This document shows positions 18,625 to 27,367 of a DNA stretch of 63,623 nt, one piece after another. Position numbers and translations under genes: made by a program. The DNA is from Rhodothermia bacterium (GTDB lineage Bacteria; Bacteroidota; Rhodothermia; Rhodothermales; JAAAOL01). Location: the NCBI GenBank assembly GCA_030428385.1, contig JAUIDY010000021.1, positions 1-63,623 of the forward strand. The letters are read 5' to 3'. The first letter of the stretch is position 1, and every line of letters starts with the position of its first letter. Under the pieces are notes generated by a model. That model had not been told where the DNA came from. It saw only the letters and a list, made by a program, of their open reading frames with translations, and ran no database searches.

Positions 18625-18734
18625 GCCGCCAACCAAAAACCCTAAACGCATAGCTTGTATGGGATAATGAACAAGCAAAAGAAAAATGGTAGCGCTGGGT
18701 CGATGATTCCGTTGAGTGAGGTTAGGAAAGTGGG

Positions 18735-19217
18735 TTATCCTGCGGAAGGCGCATCGATCTGCCGGAGCAGATTCACGGTTTCGATGGCGGCAAGAGCGGC
18801 GTCTGAACCCTTGTTTCCAGCCTTCGTTCCAGCGCGCTCTAATGCCTGCTCGATGGTATCCGTGGTGATGACGCCAAAAATGATCGGCACGCCGGTATCC
18901 AAAGCAGCGCTGGTGATGCCACTGCCCGCACCGCCTGCCACCAATTCAAAATGGTAGGTGGCTCCTCGAATCACGGCACCGAGGCAAATCACCGCATCAT
19001 ACTGCCCGGTTGCCGCCAGCCGTTTCGCCACCAGCGGCAGTTCGTACGCGCCCGGGCACCAGGCGACGGTTACCTGATCGAGGTCTGCGCCATGGCGCTT
19101 CAAAGTATCGAGGGCCCCGTTCAACAGGGGTTCAGTGATAAGTTCGTTGAAGCGGCTGACGACAATCGCAAAACGCGCATCGCCTGCAACCAGGCTTCCT
19201 TCGAGATAGGTAGGCAT
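18735..19217 (-). CDS. ribH: 6,7-dimethyl-8-ribityllumazine synthase
   Basis: A 160-aa enzyme of riboflavin synthesis that condenses 5-amino-6-ribitylamino-uracil with 3,4-dihydroxy-2-butanone 4-phosphate. It is usually a 60-mer or pentamer in the cytoplasm. Motifs are SRFNE (substrate ring binding), [21 protein letters not shown] with the catalytic-region histidine, and [17 protein letters not shown] with the phosphate-binding arginine. Length is normal. No other rib genes are in the window. Confidence 0.97.
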   Translation of the reverse strand: MPTYLEGSLVAGDARFAIVVSRFNELITEPLLNGALDTLKRHGADLDQVTVAWCPGAYELPLVAKRLAATGQYDAVICLGAVIRGATYHFELVAGGAGSGITSAALDTGVPIIFGVITTDTIEQALERAGTKAGNKGSDAALAAIETVNLLRQIDAPSAG

Positions 19218-19287
19218 TCGATTCGGGATGGGAGATGGCAGACAGTGGTACTACAAATCAACCGTCTCTGTTATGTAATGGGCTCTG

Positions 19288-20127
19288 TTAGGGTATAGGC
19301 AAGGGAATGGCCCGGCGGGCACGATCGAGGAGTGCGTAGGAAACGGAATACCGCCCCAGCCGCTCGGCTTCGTCGGGGAAGCCGCCATGATAATCCGACC
19401 CGCCCGTTTCGATCAAGGCAAAGTCGCGGACGATCTGGCGGTAATAACGGGTCAGCATGTCGTCATGCGAGGGGTGAATGGTTTCGATGCCGTCAAGCCC
19501 CGCCTGAATCAGGGCCATGGTGGTGTGGTCGCTGGTCCAATGGCCGGGATGCGCCAGCACCCCGATGCCTCCCGCCTCGTGGACCATCGCCAAGGCTTCC
19601 GCCGCAGGAAACAACGGCTTCGCTACAAAGGCGGGGCCGCCATCGCGCAGATACCGCTCGAACGCTTCGCCGTATTCCTCCACGGCCCCAATGTCCAAAA
19701 GGGCTTGGGCGACATGCGGACGCGCCAACACGCCGTCCCCCGCACGCTGCTCGACGTGCGCCATCGTGATTGGCACTTTCTGCGCACGCAGTTTCTCGAC
19801 CATAAGCGCAACCCGCTCTCGTCGTTTTTCCCGAAACGCATTCAGGTGCTCCCGCAGCCCCTGATGATTGACATCGAAAAAATAGGCCAGCAGGTGCACT
19901 TCTGTGGCATCGACGGTGACGCTCAGTTCCACGCCGGGCACCACCTCCACATGGTGCGCCTTGCCTGCCGCCTGCGCCTCGGCAATGCCGTCGATGCAGT
20001 CATGATCCGTCACGGCGATGGCATGTAAGCCGTGGCGTCGGGCCAGCCGCACCAATTCCGTTGGGGACAACACCCCATCGGAGCAGGTGGTATGCATGTG
20101 TAAGTCGGCGCGGCGGATGTCGATCAT
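19288..20127 (-). CDS. PHP-domain phosphoesterase (TrpH/RNase AM-like)
   Basis: A 279-aa PHP-fold metal-dependent phosphoesterase. Metal ligands are visible in ADLHMHTTCSDG, TDHDCIDG, GVELSV, GIGVLAHPGHW and GGSDYHGG. This arrangement matches the TrpH/YciV group, of which the E. coli member acts as a 5'-3' exonuclease on short RNA and 3',5'-bisphosphonucleotides. Which substrate applies here is unknown. It lies 70 bp upstream of ribH on the same strand, and is divergent from the HIT gene 190 bp away. Confidence 0.9.
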   Translation of the reverse strand: MIDIRRADLHMHTTCSDGVLSPTELVRLARRHGLHAIAVTDHDCIDGIAEAQAAGKAHHVEVVPGVELSVTVDATEVHLLAYFFDVNHQGLREHLNAFREKRRERVALMVEKLRAQKVPITMAHVEQRAGDGVLARPHVAQALLDIGAVEEYGEAFERYLRDGGPAFVAKPLFPAAEALAMVHEAGGIGVLAHPGHWTSDHTTMALIQAGLDGIETIHPSHDDMLTRYYRQIVRDFALIETGGSDYHGGFPDEAERLGRYSVSYALLDRARRAIPLPIP

Positions 20128-20317
20128 GCGGCCTTGGCAACAACAGGGTGTTTAAAACGCAAGATCGTTCCAACGCCGGGACCCACGTTTAGTTTGTCGG
20201 CGCGTCAAACCCTGCGCGCTTCCACGCGTTCATATTCACCCGATGAATTTGTAACCCCCTGCTGGCCGGAAACGTACGTCTTCCGCGCCGTCCTTTGCTT
20301 CCAGACGCCGACGATCA

Positions 20318-20830
20318 ATGGAACGGATGTGGAGTCCCTGGCGCGCCCACCACGTCGAACGCACCGACCGAGATACCCTGGATGGAGAAACGCAGTCGCT
20401 GTTTTCACGGCTGGCCGCTGAAAACGACGACGACGCCAATTTTATTCTCTGGCGCGGTAGCTCCGTGTTCGTCATCCTGAATAAATATCCTTACAACAAC
20501 GGGCACCTGATGATCGTGCCGTACCGCGAAGTGGCAACGTACGAAGACCTGATCCCGGAGGAACAGGTCGAAATGGCGCACACCATTGCCCGCTGTATCC
20601 GCTGGCTGCGCACGGCGTTTGCGCCGGAAGGGTTTAATGTGGGCATGAACCTGGGTGCCGCAGGCGGCGCGGGCCTTCCGCGTCATGTGCATATGCACGT
20701 GGTGCCGCGTTGGAATGGGGACACCAACTTTATGCCGACCATCGGCGAAACCAAGGTCATCCCCGAAGCCCTCTCCGATACCTACCGCAAACTACAGGCG
20801 GCTATGGAATCGGATGCTTCCGCCCCTTGA
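20318..20830 (+). CDS. HIT-family nucleotide hydrolase/phosphorylase (Ap4A type)
   Basis: A 170-aa histidine-triad protein with the triad HVHMHVVPRW and the upstream LNKYPYNNGHLMIVPYR stretch typical of the Ap4A-phosphorylase-like HIT branch. That branch begins MxxxWSPWR, as this protein does, and cleaves dinucleoside polyphosphates or nucleoside phosphoramidates. It is cytoplasmic. It is followed 16 bp later by the flippase-like membrane protein on the same strand, so the pair is probably co-transcribed. Confidence 0.9.
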   Translation: MERMWSPWRAHHVERTDRDTLDGETQSLFSRLAAENDDDANFILWRGSSVFVILNKYPYNNGHLMIVPYREVATYEDLIPEEQVEMAHTIARCIRWLRTAFAPEGFNVGMNLGAAGGAGLPRHVHMHVVPRWNGDTNFMPTIGETKVIPEALSDTYRKLQAAMESDASAP

Positions 20831-20846
20831 AATCTGCTTGCCACCC

Positions 20847-21965
20847 ATGCCTTCGTCTATGCCCCCCGCTTCTCCGCTCGCGGATCGCACGGCCCTTTCC
20901 TGGCGGCGGGCGGCATGGCCGGTGGCGTTAAGTCTGGCCGTGATGGCGGGCATCGGGTATTTCACCTTCGAGCCAGCCGCATTTCGTCAGATGGTGCAGC
21001 ACGTGAACGGCGGGCTGCTGGCCTTGACGGTAGCCTCGGTGGTGCTGCGTGTGTTTTTTGGCGGATGGCGGCTGGATGTGGTTTCGAATGGCAAGCTGGG
21101 CTTGCTTGGCGGGATTCGCGGACAGTTAGCGTGGGACTTTTTCTCGAACGTCACCCCCTCTACTGTAGGCGGTGGTCCTTTTGCAGCCGCCTACATGGCC
21201 CGCGACCGCAACCTCGCGCTGGGTGATGCCTCGGCGATTGTCCTGTTCACGATGCTGCTGGATCAGTGCTGGTTTGCGCTTTCGGTGCCCCTCATTCTCA
21301 TTTGCAGCTTCTATTTCGAGGTAATCCCGGCATCGCTGGGGACCGTGGGTACCTGGTCGTTTATGCTCTACTTTGTGGGTTTGCTCATCTGGATGTGCCT
21401 TTTCGGCTACGCCACGCTGTTTCGGCCCGAGTTGCTCACCCGTTTTATGCGGCGGCTGTTTAGCCTCCGGTTCCTGCGCCGGTTTCAGCAGCGGGTGGTG
21501 TTCGAGATGCAGCAGTTGCAGTCCCGCGCCGAGATGCTCCGCACGCAGTCGGCGGCGTTTTATGCCAAAGGCTTCGCCCTCACGCTGGGCACCTGGATCA
21601 ACCGCTACGCGCTGATTGTGTTGATCATCTGGAGCGTCTACCCTTCGTTGGACAAAGTCATTGCCTTCCTGCGCTCCATCGCCCTCACACTCGGCTCGCT
21701 GGTGCTTCCCACACCGGGCGGTGCAGGCGGCCTAGAAGGGTTCTACGCCTTGCTGATGAATCCGCTGATGCCCGATGTCCTGGTTGCCCCCACGATGTTT
21801 ACCTGGCGGGTGCTGGGCTACTACATTTTTATCGCGCTCGGCACGTTGCTTTCGATGCACCACTTCCAGCAATCGCTGCGGCGCACCCCCTCGGCACCGC
21901 CTTCTACCGGCGACGGGCACGCAGCCCACACACCTGTTTTGCCTACCTCGGAAGCCGTAGATTGA
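20847..21965 (+). CDS. Flippase-like integral membrane protein (LPG synthase TM / UPF0104 family)
   Basis: About 372 aa from the ATG at 20847, 16 bp after the HIT stop; the reading frame is open further upstream but that part overlaps the HIT gene. There are about eight membrane helices. Conserved loop motifs of the lysylphosphatidylglycerol-synthase transmembrane/AglD family are visible: FFSNVTPSTVGGGPFAAAY, LDQCWF and LPTPGGAGGLEGFY. Homologues are thought to move lipids or lipid-linked sugars across the inner membrane. No aminoacyl-transferase domain is attached, so it is not a full MprF. The last 30 residues are a hydrophilic tail. Substrate unknown. Confidence 0.85.
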   Translation: MPSSMPPASPLADRTALSWRRAAWPVALSLAVMAGIGYFTFEPAAFRQMVQHVNGGLLALTVASVVLRVFFGGWRLDVVSNGKLGLLGGIRGQLAWDFFSNVTPSTVGGGPFAAAYMARDRNLALGDASAIVLFTMLLDQCWFALSVPLILICSFYFEVIPASLGTVGTWSFMLYFVGLLIWMCLFGYATLFRPELLTRFMRRLFSLRFLRRFQQRVVFEMQQLQSRAEMLRTQSAAFYAKGFALTLGTWINRYALIVLIIWSVYPSLDKVIAFLRSIALTLGSLVLPTPGGAGGLEGFYALLMNPLMPDVLVAPTMFTWRVLGYYIFIALGTLLSMHHFQQSLRRTPSAPPSTGDGHAAHTPVLPTSEAVD

Positions 21966-22065
21966 GTTTGGGTGTTTGCGAGTGGATGAGTGTGGCGATT
22001 TGATTTAATACCGTCGTTGTACTCCCACACGCCCATACTCCGCTACTCCTATACCCAGAAAAAGC

Positions 22066-23115
22066 ATGTCTGATTTGTCTCTCGCTGAGCACCGCCGCCA
22101 TGCAGACACCTACCACTTCCGGGAGCTGCATCCCAACGCTCGCTTTGGCACGGCCAGCGACCGCTATGCCGGATGGATTGGTCAGATTTACGGGGAAGAC
22201 TATGCCTCTGAGGTGAAAATTCGGCGGCGAAAGCTGGGCGGGCAGACCTTTGAAGAAGGCACCGTGCCCATTCCCTCCGTGGAGGAGTATTTTGCCCACT
22301 TTGGCGTGTTGGAGTTGGACTTCACGTTCTACCGCCCTCTCCTCGAAGCCGAAGGCGAGCCGTCGAACAATTTCTTCGTCCTCCAGCAATACGCCGACTT
22401 CGCTCCCCGCAACGCCGTCTTCCTGCTCAAAGCCCCGCAAACCTACTTCGCCCGCAAGCTGCGCCGCAGTTCAGGCGGCAAGGTTTATTATGAAGACAAC
22501 CCCGATTTCCTCAACGCCGACGCCTACGCAAAGCAGTTTCACGAGCCCGCCCGTCAATTGCTGGGCGACCGGCTGGCGGGGGTCTTGTTCGAACAGGAAT
22601 ACCAGCGCGTGAAGGAAAGCCCACCGCCGGAGCAAAACATCGCCGAGCTAGACGGCTTCTTCCGCGCCATCCCCAACGACGTACAGGCCCATTTGGAACT
22701 GCGGTCGGAGCACCTGCTGGTGCCGCCTTATTTCGACTGGCTTGCCGACCGGGGACTGGGCTTTGTGTTCAGCCATTGGACATGGCTCCCCATGATCCGC
22801 AACCAGTGGCGGATGGGCGGCGAGCGGTTCACGGCGGCCAACAAAGAGGTGGTGACGCGACTCCTCACACCGCGTCATGTTAAATATGCCGACGCCTACG
22901 CCCGCGCCTATCCGTTCGACAAAGCCGTACCTGAAATCGCCGACACCGCACAGGCCCGCGACATGGTGCTGGATGCCACCGCGCTTGTGTTTCAGGCGAT
23001 GCGGCAGGGGTTTTTGCTCAACATTATTTCCAACAACCGCGCCTGGGGCAACGCACCCGCCCTCGCTCAGGCGATTGCGTTTCGCATCCTGGACGAGCTA
23101 GAACGGCGGACATAA
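22066..23115 (+). CDS. DUF72 (YecE-like) family protein
   Basis: A 349-aa TIM-barrel-type DUF72 protein, recognised from RFGTASDRYAGWIGQIY near the N-terminus, EYFAHFGVLELDFTFYR and the late SHWTWLP and ISNNRAWGNAPALA stretches. Family function is not established; it is soluble and widespread. It is somewhat longer than the usual ~250-300 aa because of insertions in the middle. It follows the flippase-like gene after about 100 bp of GAGTTTGGG/CTCCCACAC-type low-complexity sequence, and is convergent with the VOC gene across a 19-bp inverted repeat. Confidence 0.85.
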   Translation: MSDLSLAEHRRHADTYHFRELHPNARFGTASDRYAGWIGQIYGEDYASEVKIRRRKLGGQTFEEGTVPIPSVEEYFAHFGVLELDFTFYRPLLEAEGEPSNNFFVLQQYADFAPRNAVFLLKAPQTYFARKLRRSSGGKVYYEDNPDFLNADAYAKQFHEPARQLLGDRLAGVLFEQEYQRVKESPPPEQNIAELDGFFRAIPNDVQAHLELRSEHLLVPPYFDWLADRGLGFVFSHWTWLPMIRNQWRMGGERFTAANKEVVTRLLTPRHVKYADAYARAYPFDKAVPEIADTAQARDMVLDATALVFQAMRQGFLLNIISNNRAWGNAPALAQAIAFRILDELERRT

Positions 23116-23120
23116 AATAA

Positions 23121-23189
23121 CGTGAAACGTAAAACGTGAACTTGCTCACTGGCGATGGAGCCGAGCAACCTCACGTTTTACGTTTCACG
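23121..23189. repeat. 69-bp palindromic element with a perfect 19-bp inverted repeat
   Basis: CGTGAAACGTAAAACGTGA (23121-23139) is exactly complementary to 23171-23189, and the inner arms (TTGCTC / GAGCAA) extend the stem. It begins 5 bp after the DUF72 stop and ends 18 bp from the convergent VOC stop, so in RNA it may act as a bidirectional terminator. Shorter related GTGAAACGT sequence occurs near 2022, 4091 and 8031. Confidence 0.85.
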
Positions 23190-23207
23190 CTCTAGGCTAT
23201 ACCCTTC

Positions 23208-24014
23208 CTACAAGGCTGCGCCTTCGCTTACGGGAACCGGAAGCAGCTTGATGATAGAGAACGTTGCGCCTTGCGGATCATCGATCACGGCAAAGCGACC
23301 GACATCAGGGATATCGGTCGGCGGGACGCACACGGTGCCGTCCAGCGTTTTCACCTTGGCTGCCGAGGCATCGCAATCTTCCACGGCGATGTAGGTCATC
23401 CAGTGCGACGGCGCATCGCCCCACTCTTCTGTCATCTGCATCAGGCCGCCTGCCATCTCTTCGCCACGCATAAACATGGTATAGAGGCCCGCGCCTTCCA
23501 TCTCTTCCTCCTTGATGCCCCACCCAAACAAGGTGGAGTAAAACGCCTTCGCCGCTTCGCGGTCGGTGGTGGCCAGTTCGTTCCAGCAGTTGCTACCAGG
23601 CGCGCCGAGCAGGGTCACGCCATTATGCACCAGCGCCTGCCAGATCGCAAACGTGGCGCCGGTGGGATCTTTCAGCACGGCCATACGCCCGTGCTCGGGC
23701 ACGTCGGTTACGGGGGAAAGCACTTCGCCGCCAAGCGCTACGGCTTGCTTCACCGACGCATCGGCATCCTCCACAGCCACGTAGGGCAGCCAATGGGGTG
23801 GCACGCCCTGCTCCTTCTGCTCGTCGAACAATTCATACAGCGCCCCAACGCCGTTTCCATCCTTCGAGAGCATGACGTACACGCCGTGCTCCATCGGTAC
23901 GTCTTCGGTCTCCCAACCCAAAAGCTCGGTGTAAAACGCCTTCGCAGCGGGTCCGTCAGTGGTGCCTAATTCAAACCAGCAAAACGTACCCGGTGCATGT
24001 GTGGTCACTTCCAT
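23208..24014 (-). CDS. Two-domain VOC (glyoxalase/bleomycin-resistance fold) protein
   Basis: A 268-aa protein made of two tandem VOC modules. The first opens PGTFCWFELGTTDGPAAKAFYTELLGW. The second opens GSNCWNELATTDREAAKAFYSTLFGW. Each ends with a GRFAV/GRMAVLxDPxGATFxI strand. The arrangement resembles actinobacterial Cfp30B-type proteins. VOC folds bind metals for isomerase, dioxygenase or lyase chemistry or sequester small molecules, but neither substrate nor activity can be assigned. It is monocistronic, with 158 bp of non-coding sequence to the NhaC gene. Confidence 0.9.
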   Translation of the reverse strand: MEVTTHAPGTFCWFELGTTDGPAAKAFYTELLGWETEDVPMEHGVYVMLSKDGNGVGALYELFDEQKEQGVPPHWLPYVAVEDADASVKQAVALGGEVLSPVTDVPEHGRMAVLKDPTGATFAIWQALVHNGVTLLGAPGSNCWNELATTDREAAKAFYSTLFGWGIKEEEMEGAGLYTMFMRGEEMAGGLMQMTEEWGDAPSHWMTYIAVEDCDASAAKVKTLDGTVCVPPTDIPDVGRFAVIDDPQGATFSIIKLLPVPVSEGAAL

Positions 24015-24172
24015 AATGTTACGCCTCCGTCAATGTGGTGAGGGGTGAAAAATCAGACGGAGCAAGGTAGTGCCGAGAGGGTGTCAACCGTTCGGCACAG
24101 GGTATTAAGAAATGCGCTTACACATATATTTTTATGATTAAATAATCTCCAATGCCCTATTTGCACATATCA

Positions 24173-26080
24173 TTAGGCTGCGGCCATATCGGGAGTCACG
24201 TCGTCATCCGCTCGTTTCCCAAAAAAGCGAATCCCGAACACCAGCACGGCGATGCCCAGCAACAGCGACGCCCACCATGGGAAGCCGAATCCGGTGGGCA
24301 ACGTCCCGAACAGCAGCGCCACGCCCCCCACCAGCAACGCATAAGGAATTTGGGTGCGCACATGATCAATGTGGTCGCACCCCGAAGCCATCGACGAGAG
24401 GATGGTGGTGTCGGAGATCGGGGAGCAGTGGTCGCCCCACACCGCGCCCGCCAACACCGCCGAGACGGTGGAATAGATGATGTGGTAGTTGTCGGGGTTC
24501 GCACTGCCATTCGCCTCCAGCACGGCCCATACAAGCGGTACGGTAAGTGGCATCAAGATGCCCATGGTTCCCCAACTCGACCCCGTGGCAAACGCGGTGG
24601 CCGCCGCCAACAGAAACACCAGCGTGGGCACCACGCCCGGATGCAGCGCATCACCAACCAGCGCCACGAGGTAATCGGCCGTATGCAGCACTTCAGTCAC
24701 GGAGGAGAGCGACCAAGCCAGCAGCAGAATGATCATGGCAAACAGCATGGATTTTAACCCACCGTACCACGCTTCCACCGTCTCTTCGAGCGAAAGAATG
24801 CGTTGTCCCAGTGCGAGCCCTGCAGCCACCAAAACGCCCAGCAGCGAGCCCCACATCAGCGCGGTGTACGAGTTGGCACTCCCGATGATATCACGCAGGC
24901 TTTCGCCCTCCCCGGTTGCATAGAGCCCTGCCAGCACCGTTCCTACCAATACCAAAATCGGGATCACGGCGTTGACGGCCCGCTGGGGCTTCCCGGCCTT
25001 CGGTGCAAGTTCCTCGCCCTCAGAGGCCTCGTCAATTTTGGCGGTATCGCTGTACACCTTGCCCGTGGTTCGCGCCCGCACTTCCGCCCGGTACATGGGT
25101 CCAAAATCCCGCCGCGAAAGGGCCACCGAAAACACAAAAACGATCGCTAAAATCGGATAGAAGCTGTAAAGGATGGAGCCTAGAAAGATGGAATAGGCGG
25201 CTTCGCTGAACCCATCTATTTGGGTCACCGCCTCGCCGATGATACCCACCTCATAGCCAATCCAGGTGGTGACGAAGGCCAGACACGCCACCGGGGCCGC
25301 CGTGGAATCAACGATGTAAGCCAGCTTCTCCCGCGAAATGCGCAGCCGGTCCGTTACCGGGCGCATGGTGTTGCCGACCACCAGGGTATTGGCATAATCA
25401 TCAAAAAAGACGGCGATGCCGAGCAAACTCGTGGCTAGTTGTCCCCGGCGCGGAGAGCTGGCCAGGCTCGTTATCTTGTTGACAATGCCTTGCGTACCAC
25501 CACTTTTTGAGATAATGCCCACCATGCCCCCGATCATCAGCGAAAAGATGATAATGGCTCCGTGGTCGGGATCGGCGAGGGCTTCCAGAATGTAGATCTC
25601 GATGGATGCCAGTAAGCCACTCCACCACCCCATCACGCCGCCAGCCGCCGTCCACGCACCAATCCATATTCCCAAGAAAAGGGAGGGGATCACGCGTTTG
25701 AACAAGAGCGCAATACCAATGGCTATTAAAGGCGGCAGCAGAGACAGCCAGCCAGGAATTGAGCGGGACGCCGTCTGAATAACCGTACGCCCATTTTCAA
25801 GAAACTCGATGCTCTGCACCCCTTGGGTGGGAATAATATTCCCCGCTACGAGCAGCCGTACCCCATTCTCATTGGTATAGGTCAGCGGATACGTTTGCCC
25901 GTTCACCCGCACCGCATATCGTACTGCCGACCCGTCGTCGAATATCACATCCGGGCTTTGTATGGCGATGGCATACGGCACGCCATTCAAGACAACCGCG
26001 GGGGCCTCAATGGAATATTCCTGCGCGGAAACCGTGACGGGCACCATGCCCAGCAGCAGCAGGCCTAAAAAAAATCGCAT
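24173..26080 (-). CDS. NhaC-family Na+/H+ antiporter with secreted N-terminal domain
   Basis: A 635-aa membrane transporter. Residues 1-19 form a signal peptide (ending VSAQ). Residues 20-105 form an extracytoplasmic beta-rich segment (YAIAIQSPDVIFDDGSAVRY...). The usual NhaC/YufR-like helices follow from IPGWLSLLPPLIAIG. Family motifs include FFDDYANTLVVGNTMRPVTD, with the acidic pair expected in ion binding, and WGDHCSPISDTTILSS. It probably exchanges Na+ for H+ at the inner membrane, though some family members move organic anions. Monocistronic; upp lies on the same strand about 90 bp upstream. Confidence 0.87.
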   Translation of the reverse strand: MRFFLGLLLLGMVPVTVSAQEYSIEAPAVVLNGVPYAIAIQSPDVIFDDGSAVRYAVRVNGQTYPLTYTNENGVRLLVAGNIIPTQGVQSIEFLENGRTVIQTASRSIPGWLSLLPPLIAIGIALLFKRVIPSLFLGIWIGAWTAAGGVMGWWSGLLASIEIYILEALADPDHGAIIIFSLMIGGMVGIISKSGGTQGIVNKITSLASSPRRGQLATSLLGIAVFFDDYANTLVVGNTMRPVTDRLRISREKLAYIVDSTAAPVACLAFVTTWIGYEVGIIGEAVTQIDGFSEAAYSIFLGSILYSFYPILAIVFVFSVALSRRDFGPMYRAEVRARTTGKVYSDTAKIDEASEGEELAPKAGKPQRAVNAVIPILVLVGTVLAGLYATGEGESLRDIIGSANSYTALMWGSLLGVLVAAGLALGQRILSLEETVEAWYGGLKSMLFAMIILLLAWSLSSVTEVLHTADYLVALVGDALHPGVVPTLVFLLAAATAFATGSSWGTMGILMPLTVPLVWAVLEANGSANPDNYHIIYSTVSAVLAGAVWGDHCSPISDTTILSSMASGCDHIDHVRTQIPYALLVGGVALLFGTLPTGFGFPWWASLLLGIAVLVFGIRFFGKRADDDVTPDMAAA

Positions 26081-26168
26081 GAAGGAGAATTTTTGAATCT
26101 GGAAGTACGGGCGCAGGCGTGCTCAAGGCGGTAGCTGCATCCCAAACATAACACAAAACCGCCCGCAT

Positions 26169-26789
26169 TCAAGTCCCGTAGATCCGATCTCCCGCATCAC
26201 CAAGGCCGGGGCGAATGTAGGCGTTGGCATCCAACTCGCGGTCGAGCGTGGCGGTGAAAATCGGGACACCGGGATGCGCATGACTGAGCGCCTTGACGCC
26301 TTCCGGGGCAGCCACGAGGCAGACGAAGGTGAACCGCTGCGCACCCAGCTTTTTCAGGTGCGCAATGGCCTGCGTGGCGCTGCCACCCGTCGCGAGCATC
26401 GGATCAACGACAAACACGCGGGCCGTTTCGATGCCATCGGGGATGTTGCTGTAGTAATCGTGGGGTTCTTTGGTTTCTTCGTCGCGGTACATGCCCAGGT
26501 GCCCAACGCGGGCCTCCGGCACAAACCGGACAAACCCGTCGACCATGCCCAGCCCCGCCCGCAGGATCGGCACCACAATCACCCTGTCGGCGATCTCATA
26601 TCCCGTTGTCGGCTCCAGCGGCGTGTCGATGGTTTCCACATCCAGCGTCAGGTTACGCATGGCTTCATACGCCAAAATGGCTGCGGCATCCGAGAGCGTC
26701 TTTCGAAAAAGACCATGGGGCGTATCGGCGCGGCGCAGGATCGTGAGGTCGCGTTTGAGCAAGGGATGATCGACGACGGTGAGACTCAT
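26169..26789 (-). CDS. upp: Uracil phosphoribosyltransferase
   Basis: About 206 aa from the ATG at 26789 (MSLTVVDHPL). The frame stays open upstream, but only because low-complexity repeat DNA reads as SQPHRLP units. This salvage enzyme makes UMP from uracil and PRPP. The PRPP loop is VVDPMLATGGSA and the uracil-binding C-terminus is YIRPGLGDAGDR. VPILRAGLGM and the flexible PEARVGHLGMYRDE loop are also present. Length is normal. It lies directly downstream of the four-helix-bundle gene, with tandem repeats between them. Confidence 0.97.
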   Translation of the reverse strand: MSLTVVDHPLLKRDLTILRRADTPHGLFRKTLSDAAAILAYEAMRNLTLDVETIDTPLEPTTGYEIADRVIVVPILRAGLGMVDGFVRFVPEARVGHLGMYRDEETKEPHDYYSNIPDGIETARVFVVDPMLATGGSATQAIAHLKKLGAQRFTFVCLVAAPEGVKALSHAHPGVPIFTATLDRELDANAYIRPGLGDAGDRIYGT

Positions 26790-26805
26790 CGTTTCGGTGT
26801 ATGGG

Positions 26806-26885
26806 AGTTTATGGGGTTGGGGGTGTGGGAGTCTATGAGGTTGAGAGGATGGGAGTCTATGAGGTTGAGAGGATGGGGGTATGGG
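26806..26885. repeat. Low-complexity GGGAGTCTATGAGG tandem repeat (left flank of four-helix gene)
   Basis: TGGGAGTCTATGAGGTTGAGAGGA is repeated at about 26836-26880, within a longer GGGAGTTTATGGGGTTGGGGGTG stretch. It fills the upp leader and overlaps the 3' end of the four-helix-bundle gene. Confidence 0.7.
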
Positions 26886-27291
26886 TGAAATAGGGTTCTG
26901 CTTCTTCACGGATGTGTTGAGCAGGACCACACCACTGTTCGGGGCTGGCCATCATTTTGACGATGCCCCCGATGATGTTTTCGTATTCCTGATTCAGTTG
27001 GGTATGAGTTTTTGCCAAGAGATAGCCACATGCCAAAGCATGGTCCAGCCAGCATTGGGTTTCGGCAGCTTCAGCATCGGCATCGCTCAGCTTGCTGATA
27101 AAGTGTTTCTCATAACGCCTTTTCCGCCATGCTTCTGCAATGTTGGCCGTCACAGATCGAGAAGCCCGGCGAATCTGGTCGGTCAACGAAAAACGTTCCT
27201 CCACAGCCCACCCCTTCGAGTGATGATAAATTTCTTGCGCCACCCGATTCGCCTGTTGATAGATACGTAATTCCCGAAAATGCCGAACCAT
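26857..27291 (-). CDS. Four-helix-bundle protein (S23/IVP family)
   Basis: About 144 aa from the ATG at 27291 (MVRHFRELRIYQQANRVAQEIY). Upstream codons in the frame come from flanking repeat DNA. The family pattern is FRELxIYQxA near the N-terminus, then FSLTDQIRRASRSVTANIAEAWRKR, SDADAEAAETQCWL, and a last helix. This is the TIGR02436 / 23S-rRNA-intervening-sequence protein family, structurally related to Avd of diversity-generating retroelements. Function is unknown. No reverse transcriptase or rRNA gene is nearby. The gene is bracketed by inverted low-complexity repeats rich in CACTCCCAAAC, and its last codons run into the repeat, as if the unit were inserted as a block. Confidence 0.88.
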   Translation of the reverse strand: MVRHFRELRIYQQANRVAQEIYHHSKGWAVEERFSLTDQIRRASRSVTANIAEAWRKRRYEKHFISKLSDADAEAAETQCWLDHALACGYLLAKTHTQLNQEYENIIGGIVKMMASPEQWCGPAQHIREEAEPYFTHTPILSTS

Positions 27292-27330
27292 CGCGGTCCC
27301 CCATAGAATCTGTCTGTAATCAATCGCTAT

Positions 27331-27367
27331 CCCCACACTCCCAAACACCCACACTCCCAAACGCACT
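27331..27367. repeat. CACTCCCAAACACC repeat (right flank of four-helix gene)
   Basis: CCCACACTCCCAAACACCC followed by ACACTCCCAAACGCACTC is an internal near-duplication. It is the inverse-orientation counterpart of the TGGGAGTxTATGGGG sequence at 26806-26885. It ends at the AGCS transporter's stop codon. Confidence 0.65.

Noticed and set aside
26806-26885. CRISPR array
   Set aside because: Repeats are short and contiguous without spacers; no cas genes in the window.
26857-27291. Diversity-generating retroelement (Avd-like four-helix gene)
   Set aside because: No reverse transcriptase, template repeat or variable repeat nearby.
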